Source of the DNA: JAJDXW01 sp965243335
GTDB lineage: Bacteria; Pseudomonadota; Gammaproteobacteria; HK1
NCBI GenBank assembly: GCA_965243335.1
Contig: OZ251545.1
Location: forward strand, 3,472,001-3,536,000
DNA length: 64,000 nucleotides
Reading direction: 5' to 3'
Position numbers and translations under genes: made by a program. Every line of letters begins with the position of its first letter. The first letter of the stretch is position 1. Below are positions 48,940-57,984 of the stretch, in pieces. The notes beneath the pieces were generated by a model that saw only the letters and a list, made by a program, of their open reading frames with translations, searched no databases and was not told the origin of the DNA.

Positions 48940-50082
48940 TCAGCCGCGTTCCTCGATCGGCGCGTAGTCCCGGGCCTCGGGGCCGGTGTAGAGGAGGCGC
49001 GGGCGGATCAGGATGTTGTTCTCGAGCTGCTCCATCGCCTGCACCGTCCAGCCCGGAATCCGTCCGATCGCGAAGATCGGCACGAACAGATCCTCGGGGA
49101 CCCCGTGCAGGTGGTAGACGACCCCGGCGTAGAAGTCGACGTTCACGTTGACCCCGCGCCGCGCGTAGGGGCGCATCGCTTCGACGAGGGCCGCGAGGAT
49201 CTCGTACCAGTGGGGCTGCCCCATCTCCTCCGACAGGCGCTTCACCCCGTCGCGCATGTGCCGGGCCCGCGGGTCCTCGGCCCGGTAGACCCGGTGGCCG
49301 AACCCCATGATCGGCTCGCGCGCCGCGCGCTTCGCCTTGACGTAGGCGGCGGCCCGGGACGGGTCGCCGATCTCCTTGGCCATGCGCATCACGTTCTCCG
49401 CCGCTCCCCCGTGGGCCGGGCCGGAGAGGGCGGCGACGGCCGCGGTCACCGCGGCGTGCAGGTTCGCATCGGTGCTGACCACGACCCGCGCGGTAAACGA
49501 CGAGGCGTTCGAGCCGTGCTCCGCATGGAGCACCATGTCGGTATCCATCAGCGACGCCGCGTCCTCGCTCGGCGCCTCCCCCTTGAGCATGTAGAGGAAG
49601 TTCGCGGCATGGCCGAGGTCGGCGCGCGCCGCCACCGGATCCCGGCCCTGCCGCAGGTGGTGGTGCGCGGCGACGATCATCGGAACCTGCGAGGTGAGCC
49701 GGATCCCCTTGCGCCGGGTCGCTTCGAGGGAGTTGTCCGCCGTCTCCGGGTCGGATGCGGCGAGCGCGGACACCGCGGTGCGGAGCGCGTCCATGGGATG
49801 CGCATCGCGCACCGCCCGGATGACGTCGTAGACGGCGGCGGGCAGGCGGCGGGCCTCCTTGAGCGCCGCGTCGAAGGCGTCGAGCTCCGACCTCGTGGGA
49901 AGCTCGCCGTACAGCAGGAGGCAGGCGGTCTCCTCGAAGGTCGACCGGACGGCCAGAGCGTGGATCGAGTACCCGCGGTACCGGAGCTCGCCGGCCCGGC
50001 CGTCGATGAAGGTGGTGGGGGAACGGTCGAAGCAGAGGTCCTTGAGGCCCCGATGCACCTCGGGTTGATTCGTACCCGTCAT
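48940..50082 (-). CDS. Citrate/2-methylcitrate synthase
   Basis: The 380-residue synthase contains FIDGRAGELRYRGYSI, VLHAEHGSNASSFTARVVVS (H186/H189 region), LSGPAHGGAAENVM (H224) and PIMGFGHRVYRAEDPRA (H263), ending with VNVDFYAGVVYHLHGVP (Asp). These are the oxaloacetate- and CoA-binding elements. The short form and the DPRARHMRD sequence place it with citrate/2-methylcitrate synthases (PrpC-like) rather than the hexameric GltA. With no prp genes beside it, citrate versus methylcitrate activity is open. GGAGGACGG lies before ATG 50082. Confidence 0.9.
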   Translation of the reverse strand: MTGTNQPEVHRGLKDLCFDRSPTTFIDGRAGELRYRGYSIHALAVRSTFEETACLLLYGELPTRSELDAFDAALKEARRLPAAVYDVIRAVRDAHPMDALRTAVSALAASDPETADNSLEATRRKGIRLTSQVPMIVAAHHHLRQGRDPVAARADLGHAANFLYMLKGEAPSEDAASLMDTDMVLHAEHGSNASSFTARVVVSTDANLHAAVTAAVAALSGPAHGGAAENVMRMAKEIGDPSRAAAYVKAKRAAREPIMGFGHRVYRAEDPRARHMRDGVKRLSEEMGQPHWYEILAALVEAMRPYARRGVNVNVDFYAGVVYHLHGVPEDLFVPIFAIGRIPGWTVQAMEQLENNILIRPRLLYTGPEARDYAPIEERG

Positions 50083-50386
50083 GGTCCGTCCTCCTTCCTC
50101 GTCGCTCTCGCGGTGTGCAGCGGCGGGCGGCGTCCGCCGGCGCCAGCCTCCCCGCGCCCGCCCGTCGCGGAGCGCGGAGGCCCGCCGTCCGAAGCGCGGA
50201 TTCTATCCGGCGAAGCCCCGCCCCGCCCCGCGCTGCGGGCGGACGCCGCGAGGCTTCCGTTGATGTGTCGAGGGGTCCCGTTCTGCCCGCCGAACCCGGC
50301 CGTCCATCACCCGGCCCGGGTCCTGCCATCGGACGGGACGTTTTCCGCCGTCGGGCGGTCCGTTTGCCTCCGAAGTCCGTGCGCTG

Positions 50387-50646
50387 TTCGTAAGCTGTTG
50401 ATTGTGATGAGGTAAGGTGGAAGTCGAGGTATTTTTTACCCTACGGGAGCGGCGTTGTTCCAGGGTTTGGGGTCGGTTCGAGGGGGCTTTGGGCGGATTT
50501 CACCCCACGGCGGCGCTTGCACGGGACCCTGGGAACGCAGGCGTCCCGCCCGCACGGGGGCGGAGCCCCCGGAAATGAGAATGCGGGCGGGACGCCCGCG
50601 TTCCCAGGACGCCCTGCGACGAGGTGTGTCTGGCGAAAAACCCCAC
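50387..50646. repeat. Composite family-1 palindromic repeat, longest shared flanks
   Basis: TTCGTAAGCT (50387-50396), TATTTTTTACCC..., and ACCCCACGGCGGCGCTTGC are shared with 33471 onward. The hairpin arms are 50528-50554 and 50582-50608 (one mismatch). The right flank GAGGTGTGTCTGGCGAAAAA is shared with the 2.6 kb copy. A half-copy of the core lies at 52066-52098. It accounts for much of the 780-base gap 50083-50864, in which I see no gene. Confidence 0.8.
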
Positions 50647-50864
50647 AGCGCACGTGCCCCCCTCCGGGCGGTGCTTGCCCACCAGGATCGAATCGACTAC
50701 TTTCCGCGCCTCGCTCGTCAGCGGCTACCGCGGGTGCGGCGGGCAGCCGCTGACGCGGTCGCTCAGCGGCTCCGCAGCACGGGGCCGCGGGCGTCCCCGC
50801 CGGCACCGCAGACGGGCGAGGAACGGATCGTTCCATACCACCACCGACGCCTTCGGAGGCCGCC

Positions 50865-52025
50865 GTGGCGACGACGGGCAAGACGACCCGACCATCCACC
50901 CGCCGCAGCGCGCGCGCGCGGACCCGCGGCAAGGACGGCGCCGTTCCCGCGGCTCCCTCCCGCGCCGCCGGAGAGGGCGCGTCCCAAGACGCTGCGGTGG
51001 CCGGAAAGTCCCCGGCGAACGGCTCTCCCACCCGCTCCTCCACCCGCAAGGCCGCCCGAACGAAGCCGCCCGCCCGGAGCGCCTCGGCTCCTCGTTCCAC
51101 GAAGTCCGGCGCCGGAAGCAGGAAGCCGCCCGCCGCCGCCGAAGGCAAGCCGGCGGCCAGGGACGGGAAGGCCGGCTCGCCGGAAGGGTCCACCGCGAAG
51201 GCCGGGACGAAGACCAAGGCGACCCGGTCGAGCTTCCGGGGGATCGGCTCCGGGCCGGAGTCCACCGCGAAGGCCGGGACGAAGACCAGAACGACGGCCG
51301 CGGCAAGAACCGGAGCAAAGGCCAGGGCCGGAACCGAGGCGAAGACCGGAGCGAAGACCAGGGCGGGAACCGGAGCAAAGGCCGGGACGAAGACCGGGGC
51401 AAGAGCCGGAGCAAAGGCCAAGGCCGGAGCCGGGGCGAAGGCCGGAACGAAGGCGGCGGCGGGAACCGGGGCGAAGACCGGAAGCCGGAACGGGGCGAAG
51501 ACCGGAGCGAAGGCAGGAAGCCGGACCGAGGGCGCCCGCGCTTCGAAGTCGGCGCCGAAGGCGGCCACCGCTTCACGAGCCCCGAAAGAGGCGCCTCCGG
51601 CAGTACCCGCTCCGCCCCCGGACCTGCCCGAGGGCTATATTCCGAACGGGGACGAGGAGTACATGGGTCCGCTCCAGACGGAGTACTTCCGCCGCAAGCT
51701 GACCGGCTGGCGGCAAGCCCTGCTCGACGAATCCGAGCAGACCCTGGAATCGATGCGGGACCAGCAGCGCGAGGTGAGCGACGAGGCGGAGCGGGCGAGC
51801 CGGGAGACCGAGATGAGCTTCGAGCTGCGCACCCGCGACCGCTACCGCAAGCTCATCCGCAAGATCAACGAGGCGCTCGACCGCATCGAGGACGGGAGCT
51901 ACGGTTTCTGCGAGGAGACCGGGGACCCGATCGGGCTCGGGCGTCTGGAGGCGCGGCCGATCGCGACCCTCTCGGTCGAGGCGCAGGAGCGCCGGGAGAT
52001 GCTCGAGCGCCAGTACCGTCCCTGA
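50865..52025 (+). CDS. dksA: DksA/TraR family protein with long Lys/Ala/Thr repeat N-terminus
   Basis: The last 130 residues (from about 255) are an alphaproteobacterial DksA: EGYIPNGDEEYMGPLQTEYF, the coiled-coil RKLTGWRQALLDES with the DEAERASRETEMSFELRTRD tip region, and the one-Cys finger YGFCEETGDPIGLGRLEARP. DksA enters the RNA polymerase secondary channel and acts with ppGpp. The first 240 residues are a basic, repetitive extension (KAGTKT, GAKAGA units) like histone H1 or Treponema/Bdellovibrio tails, probably DNA-binding or disordered. ATG 50865 follows GAGGCCGCC. Normal length is about 140-150 residues, so this protein is 386, more than twice as long. Confidence 0.88.
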   Translation: MATTGKTTRPSTRRSARARTRGKDGAVPAAPSRAAGEGASQDAAVAGKSPANGSPTRSSTRKAARTKPPARSASAPRSTKSGAGSRKPPAAAEGKPAARDGKAGSPEGSTAKAGTKTKATRSSFRGIGSGPESTAKAGTKTRTTAAARTGAKARAGTEAKTGAKTRAGTGAKAGTKTGARAGAKAKAGAGAKAGTKAAAGTGAKTGSRNGAKTGAKAGSRTEGARASKSAPKAATASRAPKEAPPAVPAPPPDLPEGYIPNGDEEYMGPLQTEYFRRKLTGWRQALLDESEQTLESMRDQQREVSDEAERASRETEMSFELRTRDRYRKLIRKINEALDRIEDGSYGFCEETGDPIGLGRLEARPIATLSVEAQERREMLERQYRP

Positions 52026-52136
52026 GAGCCTGCGCCGCGGGCAGGCCGCAGGCCCCCGAACGTCCCTGTAGGCGAGACGCCCGCGTCCGCAAGGACGCGC
52101 CGGGCCGCGCTCGGATCTTCCATCCGTTTCCGGTTC

Positions 52137-53732
52137 TCAGGCCGGAAATGGACGGTCCCGGAGGTGGTCGACGATGCAGAAGAAGCCGAACGGCTCCTCG
52201 GTCTCGTTGCGGAGCTGGTGGACCTCGAGAGGCGGCAGGAAGGCGACGTCGTTCGGCTTCAGCACGAACTCCCGCCGCCCCGTCACCAGCCTCCCTTCCC
52301 CTCGTGCGCCGATGATGACGTGGGAGTGCACGTGCCGCTCGCGGCTGGTATGCCCGCCCGCCTCCACCTCGAAGTAGCGGAGGTCGCTCCGGGTCGGCTC
52401 TCCGAAGCGGCCGACCAGCTCGACCCGGCGAACCCCCCGGAACGGAGCGAGATCCGAATCGGCCGGCGCCGTCTTGTAGGGGGAGCTCTCCCGTCCGCCC
52501 CACTCGAACCCCGGTCGAAAGGGAAGGAGCACGGGGCCGGCGGGCGCCTCCTCCCGAGCCGCGGCGGGCTCGATGCGATGCCCCGGGAAGCACCCGGCGA
52601 TGCGCTCCGCGAACGCCCGCGCCCCGTCCTCGACCCGCGGCGCGTGGCCGAGCAGGGCGCCGCCGACGAGCAGCACCGTGTCCGGGCCGTACTCGGCGCA
52701 GGCGGCCCCGATCCCGTCGAGCTGGAGGCCGCCCGCGGGACACGGCCACGCCGGCGCCAGCTCGCCGAGGGGGGCGGCGAGACGCTCCCGGATCGCGCCG
52801 CAGGCCGCCGCGTCGAAGCCGAAACGGCCCCGTGCGTCCGGGAACACCGAGACGTCGACCCCGGCGAGCCGGAAGAGGGTCCCGAACACCAGCGGCAGAC
52901 TCATCCCGCGCGCGAGACCGCCGGCGAGGCTCGGATGGCCCATGAGCACGAGGCCGTGGCGGGCGGCGAGCCCTCGCACCGAATCGAGCCCGAGGACCGC
53001 AGGGCAGAGCAGCACCCCGCGCAGCCCGGCGGCCCGCACGAGGTCGAAGTGGAGGTCGATCGATTCGAGGGGCGCGGACACCAGCGGGAAGTAGAGGCAG
53101 CGCCGGCCCATGCGGGCGTTCGCGTCCGCCACCGCGTCCCGGCACCGAAGCACCCGCTCCCGGAACCCCGTGAAGTCGTCCACGAGGTTCTGATCGTCCT
53201 TGACCAGATCGCCGCCGCCGAGGGCGAACCCGCCGGCGATGCGGGCGTACTCCGCCGCCCCGAGGCCGCGCGGCTTGAGCGCCGTCGCGAGGAGGGGCCT
53301 CCCGTATACCCCGGTCAGCCGCCGCAGCCCCTCGACCCCGAACCGGGGCCCCGCGAACCCGGCGGTGACCGCGGGCGGGAGCGAGAAGTCGGCGAGCGCC
53401 ACCCCCGGGTAGAGCGACACGTTGCCGTAGAGGAGGTTGAGAAGCTGCGGGAGCTGCCCGTTCGCGAGCTCCCCCGAATAGCTGACGACGACGCGATGGG
53501 AGGCGGCGGACGGACCGGAGGGGTCGGGCGGGGGCCGCTCCGCGCGGGCGGGATCGAGGGGCGAGACGGACTCCACCCGCCCGAGCACCCGCTCGCGCAC
53601 CACCGGGTCCGTCACCAGGGCCGGCGGCAGCTCCACGGTCTGCTCGTAGGCGATGCGGCGCGCGAGCCCGGCGACCTCCTCCGGGGTCGAGCGCACGTCG
53701 TAGGCCGCGAGAATGCGGTCGGAGTCGTTCAT
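52137..53732 (-). CDS. RuBisCO-like protein fused to a C-terminal cupin
   Basis: The 531-residue protein has two parts. Residues 1-415 are a RuBisCO-like barrel: LLNLLYGNVSLYPGVALADF, FGVEGLRRLTGVYGRPLLAT, ALKPRGL (K153 at the RuBisCO K175 site), GGGDLVKDDQ (K178 and D180 kept, Q181 replaces the Glu), LMGHPSLAGG in place of the RuBisCO HRAMHA. This is form IV, not a carboxylase. Residues about 425-531 are a cupin: EAGGHTSRERHVHSHVII (H-x-H) and LKPNDVAFLPPLEVHQL. In Rhodospirillum rubrum an RLP and a separate cupin turn methylthioribulose-1-phosphate into DXP and methanethiol. A fusion could do both (inference). The ATG overlaps the stop of the TPR-sulfotransferase gene (ATGA). Confidence 0.83.
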   Translation of the reverse strand: MNDSDRILAAYDVRSTPEEVAGLARRIAYEQTVELPPALVTDPVVRERVLGRVESVSPLDPARAERPPPDPSGPSAASHRVVVSYSGELANGQLPQLLNLLYGNVSLYPGVALADFSLPPAVTAGFAGPRFGVEGLRRLTGVYGRPLLATALKPRGLGAAEYARIAGGFALGGGDLVKDDQNLVDDFTGFRERVLRCRDAVADANARMGRRCLYFPLVSAPLESIDLHFDLVRAAGLRGVLLCPAVLGLDSVRGLAARHGLVLMGHPSLAGGLARGMSLPLVFGTLFRLAGVDVSVFPDARGRFGFDAAACGAIRERLAAPLGELAPAWPCPAGGLQLDGIGAACAEYGPDTVLLVGGALLGHAPRVEDGARAFAERIAGCFPGHRIEPAAAREEAPAGPVLLPFRPGFEWGGRESSPYKTAPADSDLAPFRGVRRVELVGRFGEPTRSDLRYFEVEAGGHTSRERHVHSHVIIGARGEGRLVTGRREFVLKPNDVAFLPPLEVHQLRNETEEPFGFFCIVDHLRDRPFPA

Positions 53733-55684
53733 CCGCTCATCGGGACTGGTTCGTCCGGTCTCCGGGGGGCGCTCGCCCGCGCGGCGCCGGGGCGGCCGGG
53801 CTTCCCGGCCTCTCCCTCCCGGCGCGGCCCCTCTCCCACCCCTGCTCCCTCTTCCTGCTCCACTTCCACTCCCGCTCCGCCCGCCTCTCCGCCTTCCTTC
53901 CCGGCCCCCGCCGCTGCTCCGAGCGCCTCGCGCAGCGGCCCGAGGTGGCGCTCGTAGTTCCGCCAGCGCCCGACGGACCGCCGGTAGATCGGCTGACGCA
54001 CCTGCCAGCCGCTCGCGGTATGCACGGAGCGCTCGGTGAGATGAAAGTCGAGGCAGCGATCGTCCCATGCGAGCCCGCAGAACTCCACCAGCCGACGGCT
54101 CTCCGACTCCGGGGACGCCACCAGGGATTCGTAGGACTGCTCGTGCATGGGAGAGGGAAGCACCGCCCGCCAGTGGGCCATCAGGCGCTCGTAGGCCCGG
54201 TGCTCGCGGGCGAGGGAATCGAAGCCGTAGGACCAGGCGTGCCCCCACCGGAACCGGACCAGGTAGTTCGAGACGCAGACGTCCATCGGGTCGCGGACGA
54301 CGTGCACGATGCGGGCGTTGGGGAGCATCGCGGCGATGAGCCCGAGGTGGCGATAGTTCTCCGGGAGCTTGTCCGTCGTCCTCGCCGCGCCGCCGGCCCG
54401 CGCCCCGACGTAGGCGAGGTAGTCCCGCGCCGCCGCTTCGAGGTCCTCCCGCCGGAGGGCGCCGAGGGCGGCGGGGAGCGAGCCCGGGGCGCCCGGCTCC
54501 CCGGCGCCGAGAAGGCCCTCGGCGAGATTGGGGATGCGGATGAGCTCCCCCGCGCCGTGCGTGTCGGGGTGGGAGGCGAGGATCTGCTCCACCAAGGTCG
54601 TGCCCGAGCGCGGCATCCCGACGATGAAGACGGGCCGCGGAGAAGGATCCCCCCATCCCCGCACCCGCTCGAACCACGCCGGCCCGAACCCGGCCTCGAG
54701 GTCGTCGGTCAGGCGCTCCGGCCCGCGGGGGTCGAACGGGACGTGGTCCGCGAGGATCTCGTTGCCGCGCCGGAAGTGCTCGAACCCGCGGTCGTACTCG
54801 CCGAGGTCGTCGTACATCTTGCCGAGGGCGAAATGCACGTCGCCGCACTCGGGGCCCGGTTCCGAGCGCGCGTCCAGCCGCGCCGCCTCCGCCTCCGCCT
54901 CCTCGATCTCCTGGCCGTCGGCGGGGCCGAAGCGCCGGGTCTTGGAGTAGTTGAGCCAGACTTCGGGACGGTCCGGGTCGCCGTCGATGACCCGCCGGTA
55001 GCAGCGCCCCGCCGCCTCGAACTCGCCGACGTCAACATGCGCAAGCCCGAGCTCGATCAGTGCGTCCGGGTGTTCCGGGGACCGGGCGAGCACCCGTTCC
55101 TGGGCCGCGATCGCCTCGCGGGGGCGCCCGGAGTCGAGCAGCGCTCCCCCGAGGGCGGTCCGGAAGTCGGGGTCTTCGGGGAACCGCTCGACGAGGCGGC
55201 GCAGCTCGTCGGCCGCCGCCTCCGGCTCCCCCGACCGCCGGAGCGCGCCGGCGAGGTTGAAACGGGCGTTCACGTGGCCGGGGTCGAGCGCGAGGGCGGT
55301 CCGATACGCGGCCAACGCATCGCGGGTCCGCTCCCGCTCGAGGAGCAGGCTCCCGAGGGTCGCGTGGGCGGCGGCCTCCCGCGGCTGGCTCGCGACCGCC
55401 CGCTCCGCGAGCTCGAGGGCGAGCCCGAGCCGGCCGGTCGCACGCGCGAGGAGGGCGTAGTTGAGCGCCGCGCCGGGAAGCTCGGGGGCGATCTCGAGCA
55501 CCTCCCGATAGCCCGCCTCGGCGGCGGCGAGCCGCCCGGCCCGATGGTCCAGGGAAGCCTGCCGGAACCGCTCCGCAAGGCGGGCCGCCGCCTTCGGCCG
55601 AAGCCGGGCCTCCGGACCCTTCCCCCGGCTCCTCCCTGGACTCTTCCCCTTGCGGGCTTTCGATCTGGCGGATCTGCGTCCCAT
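53729..55684 (-). CDS. TPR-repeat protein with sulfotransferase domain
   Basis: The 651-residue protein has a basic N-terminus (MGRRSARSKARKGK), seven or more TPR repeats (about 45-280, for example HVNARFNLAGALRRSGEPEA) and a sulfotransferase domain (from about 350). The domain carries the PAPS 5'-phosphate loop VFIVGMPRSGTTLVEQIL and the 3'-phosphate motif RIVHVVRDPMDVCVSNYLV. This matches TPR-sulfotransferases common in marine alphaproteobacteria. Acceptor unknown. The C-terminal 60 residues are a Gly/Glu/Ala low-complexity tail. The stop overlaps the RLP-cupin start, so the two are coupled. ATG 55684 follows CAGGACCG. Confidence 0.85.
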   Translation of the reverse strand: MGRRSARSKARKGKSPGRSRGKGPEARLRPKAAARLAERFRQASLDHRAGRLAAAEAGYREVLEIAPELPGAALNYALLARATGRLGLALELAERAVASQPREAAAHATLGSLLLERERTRDALAAYRTALALDPGHVNARFNLAGALRRSGEPEAAADELRRLVERFPEDPDFRTALGGALLDSGRPREAIAAQERVLARSPEHPDALIELGLAHVDVGEFEAAGRCYRRVIDGDPDRPEVWLNYSKTRRFGPADGQEIEEAEAEAARLDARSEPGPECGDVHFALGKMYDDLGEYDRGFEHFRRGNEILADHVPFDPRGPERLTDDLEAGFGPAWFERVRGWGDPSPRPVFIVGMPRSGTTLVEQILASHPDTHGAGELIRIPNLAEGLLGAGEPGAPGSLPAALGALRREDLEAAARDYLAYVGARAGGAARTTDKLPENYRHLGLIAAMLPNARIVHVVRDPMDVCVSNYLVRFRWGHAWSYGFDSLAREHRAYERLMAHWRAVLPSPMHEQSYESLVASPESESRRLVEFCGLAWDDRCLDFHLTERSVHTASGWQVRQPIYRRSVGRWRNYERHLGPLREALGAAAGAGKEGGEAGGAGVEVEQEEGAGVGEGPRREGEAGKPGRPGAARASAPRRPDEPVPMSG

Positions 55685-55902
55685 CGGTCCTGGCTGCGGC
55701 CGGTTCGCGCCGGGCCGTCCCGGAGCCGAATGGTAGCGGATGCGCTCCTTCGCATGGAGCACGACGCGCCCCCGGCTCGTTATCATCCGCTCCCGGGCGC
55801 GGGCCGCCGGCGACCCGGCCTGCGGGCGGGCCGCGCCCGCGCCCGCGTCCGGGACGCCGGAGCAACCCCCGCCACCGCGCCATCTTTCGGGAGGAACAGG
55901 AC

Positions 55903-56799
55903 ATGACGCTGGAAAGCCACGGCCGCTACGAGTACCGCAGCATCCTCGATCGACCCGACTATAGCTGGCCGGAGGGCAAGCGCCTCGCGGTCTACGTGGC
56001 CCTCAACATCGAAGCGTTCCGCTTCGGCCGCGGCAAGGGCGCGGCCATCGCCCCGCCGGACCAGGCGCGCAGCCACAGCGTCTACTCGTGGCGGGACTAC
56101 GGGAACCGGGTGGGGATCTGGCGCCTCCTCGAGCTCTTCGACGAGCTCGGGATCCCCGCCGAAGCGCAGATGAACACCGCGGTCTACGACCTCTGCCCGG
56201 ACGTCCCGGAGGCCCTGCGGCGGCGGGGCGACGAGATCCTCGGCCACGGGATCACCAACAGCGACGAGCAGGGCGGGCTCGACGAGGACGCGGAGCGGGC
56301 CCTCATCGACGACGTGACCCGGACCATCGAGCGGCGCGAGGGGGCGCCGCCCGCGGGCTGGATGAGCCCGTGGCTCTCCAACTCGACGGTGACCGTGGAC
56401 CTGCTCCAGGAGGCGGGCTACCGCTACTTCATGGACTGGACCTGCGACGACCAGCCCATCTGGATGAAGACGCGGGGCGGCGGCCGGATCCTCTCCATGC
56501 CCTACCCCATCGAGTGCAACGACACCCGCGGGGTGGTCTGGTACGGGTACACGTCGGGCGAGTTCACGGACATGCTGATCGACGGGTTCGACGAGATGCG
56601 GCGCCAGAGCGAGGGGCAGCCGCTCGTCTTCCCGATCTCCCTGCACCCGTTCGTGGTCGGCCGCCCGTACCGGATCCGGCAGCTCCGCCGGGTGTTCGAG
56701 CACCTGAGCCGGCATCGGGACGAGGTCTGGCTGACCCGCCCGCGCGACATCTGTGAGTTCGTCGAGAGCCTGCCCCCCGGCGCCGTTCCCGGCGGCTGA
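55903..56799 (+). CDS. Polysaccharide deacetylase family protein (allantoinase PuuE-like)
   Basis: The 298-residue NodB-fold protein has RLAVYVALNIEAFRFGRGKG, HSVYSWRDYGNRVGIWRLLE, LGIPAEAQMNTAVYDLCPDV, GHGITNSDEQGGLDEDAERA, and the histidine of SLHPFVVGRPYRI. The N-terminal Asp usually binding metal is replaced by Asn in ALNIEA, as in PuuE-type cyclic-imide hydrolases. Family members act on allantoin or N-acyl sugars. The substrate here is not fixed. GGGAGGAACAGGAC precedes ATG 55903. Confidence 0.82.
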   Translation: MTLESHGRYEYRSILDRPDYSWPEGKRLAVYVALNIEAFRFGRGKGAAIAPPDQARSHSVYSWRDYGNRVGIWRLLELFDELGIPAEAQMNTAVYDLCPDVPEALRRRGDEILGHGITNSDEQGGLDEDAERALIDDVTRTIERREGAPPAGWMSPWLSNSTVTVDLLQEAGYRYFMDWTCDDQPIWMKTRGGGRILSMPYPIECNDTRGVVWYGYTSGEFTDMLIDGFDEMRRQSEGQPLVFPISLHPFVVGRPYRIRQLRRVFEHLSRHRDEVWLTRPRDICEFVESLPPGAVPGG

Positions 56800-56974
56800 A
56801 GGCGGCGTGGGGCGGGCGCGGCGTCGGTGCCGGAGCCGTTCGAAACGAGACGTTTTCCCGGCGCCGACGGGGGAAATTCCTACGAAATCGGGGGCCGGGA
56901 GCGCTATGCACGGCCCCCGGCATGGGGGATGATCGTCGGCGCCACACGGGGCTTGACTACAGGGAGGGTAAACG

Positions 56975-57505
56975 ATGACGATTCGCGGAATAGACACCCT
57001 CGCGGTTGCCCGAAAGCTCGAATCCGCGGGGATCGGCCGGGGGCAGGCGGAGGCGCACGCCGAAGCGCTGAACGAAGTCGTGGTGATCACCTACTCCGAT
57101 CTGGCGACCAAGGCCGACCTTGGACGGTTCGCCACCAGGGAGGACCTTGATCGGTTTGCGACCAAGAAGGACCTTGAGCGATTCGCAACCAAGGCCGAGC
57201 TCGAACGATTCGCCACCAAGGAGGACCTCGAGCGGTTCGCCACCAAGGAGGACCTTGAGCGACTGACGCTGAAGTTCGCCACCAAGGAAGACCTTGAGCG
57301 GCTGACCTTGAGGTTCGCGACCAAGGAGGACCTCGAACGGCTGACCTTGAAGTTCGCCACCAAGGAAGACCTCAAGAGCTACCCCACCAGGGAGGAGATG
57401 AACGCGGCGTTCGCCCGGCTGGAGAAGAGGATGATCGCGATGTGGGCCGGCAGCACCGTGTCCCTCGCCGGCCTCATCGTCGCCATGCCGTTCTTCGGCG
57501 GCTGA
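56975..57505 (+). CDS. DUF1640-like coiled-coil protein with 9- and 13-residue repeats and C-terminal membrane anchor
   Basis: The 176-residue protein starts MTIRGIDTLAVARKLESAG and has HAEALNEVV, as in DUF1640 (CCDC90/MCUR1-like) proteins. It then runs through tandem repeats RFATKEDLE (nine residues) and RLTLKFATKEDLE (thirteen residues), about ten units. Charged and hydrophobic positions suit a coiled coil. A membrane segment (MWAGSTVSLAGLIVAMPFF) closes the protein. The coding repeats are 27 and 39 bases and nearly identical. Function unknown. GGGAGGG precedes ATG 56975. Confidence 0.78.
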   Translation: MTIRGIDTLAVARKLESAGIGRGQAEAHAEALNEVVVITYSDLATKADLGRFATREDLDRFATKKDLERFATKAELERFATKEDLERFATKEDLERLTLKFATKEDLERLTLRFATKEDLERLTLKFATKEDLKSYPTREEMNAAFARLEKRMIAMWAGSTVSLAGLIVAMPFFGG

Positions 57506-57525
57506 GCGGGGCGGGCCGTCGCCGC

Positions 57526-57984
57526 TCAGCCCCGATACCGCTTCGCGATCAGGTGGTCCAGGGACACGCAGCCCGGCCCGCGCGCCATGATGAAGAGGAG
57601 CAGGAAGAACCACAGGAGGTGGTGGTTCCAGAACCCGCCCGGATAGACGAGCTGGATGACGACGGTCATCACGAACAGGGCGAGGGCGGAGAGCCGGGTC
57701 GCGAAGCCGGCTACCAGCAGGATCGGCAGGACGTTCTCCGCGAGCGCCGCGAGGTGGGCCGCGACCACCGGCATCGGCAGCCCGAACTCGTGCTCGAACA
57801 GGAAGATCGTGCTGTCGGTCACGGTCAGGCCCGCCACCTTGCCGCGGCCGGAGATGAAGAAGAGGGGGGCGACGGCGACCCGTGCGCCGAGCTGGAGGAA
57901 CCAGTCCGGGATGGCGCCCGGAATCGCGTAGAGCCGGTCGAGGAGCCCCGCGAGGCCGCCGGCAGCGCCGTTGTTTCGGGTCAT
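57526..57984 (-). CDS. DoxX family membrane protein, bufferin operon
   Basis: The 152-residue, four-helix DoxX protein has VAVAPLFFISGRGKVAGL, LPMPVVAAHLAALAENVLPI and LVAGFATRLSALALFVMTVV segments. DoxX proteins of bufferin operons (BufD/HvfD) support the metallophore system at the inner membrane. Its ATG overlaps the stop of the bufC gene (ATGA), so it is the last gene of the operon. Confidence 0.85.
   Translation of the reverse strand: MTRNNGAAGGLAGLLDRLYAIPGAIPDWFLQLGARVAVAPLFFISGRGKVAGLTVTDSTIFLFEHEFGLPMPVVAAHLAALAENVLPILLVAGFATRLSALALFVMTVVIQLVYPGGFWNHHLLWFFLLLFIMARGPGCVSLDHLIAKRYRG

Noticed and set aside
50500..50682. A 60-residue minus-strand frame with Arg/Gly/Pro sequence
   Set aside because: It is the translated family-1 repeat (GTRASRPH, GGTPAFPG) and not a gene.
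53732..54848. N-terminal extension of the RLP gene in the same frame
   Set aside because: The upstream sequence is a shadow of the sulfotransferase gene. ATG 53732 with an ATGA overlap is the natural start.
57115..57375. Tandem repeats considered as CRISPR or minisatellite
   Set aside because: Units of 27 and 39 bases without spacers lie inside a coding frame and encode a coiled coil.
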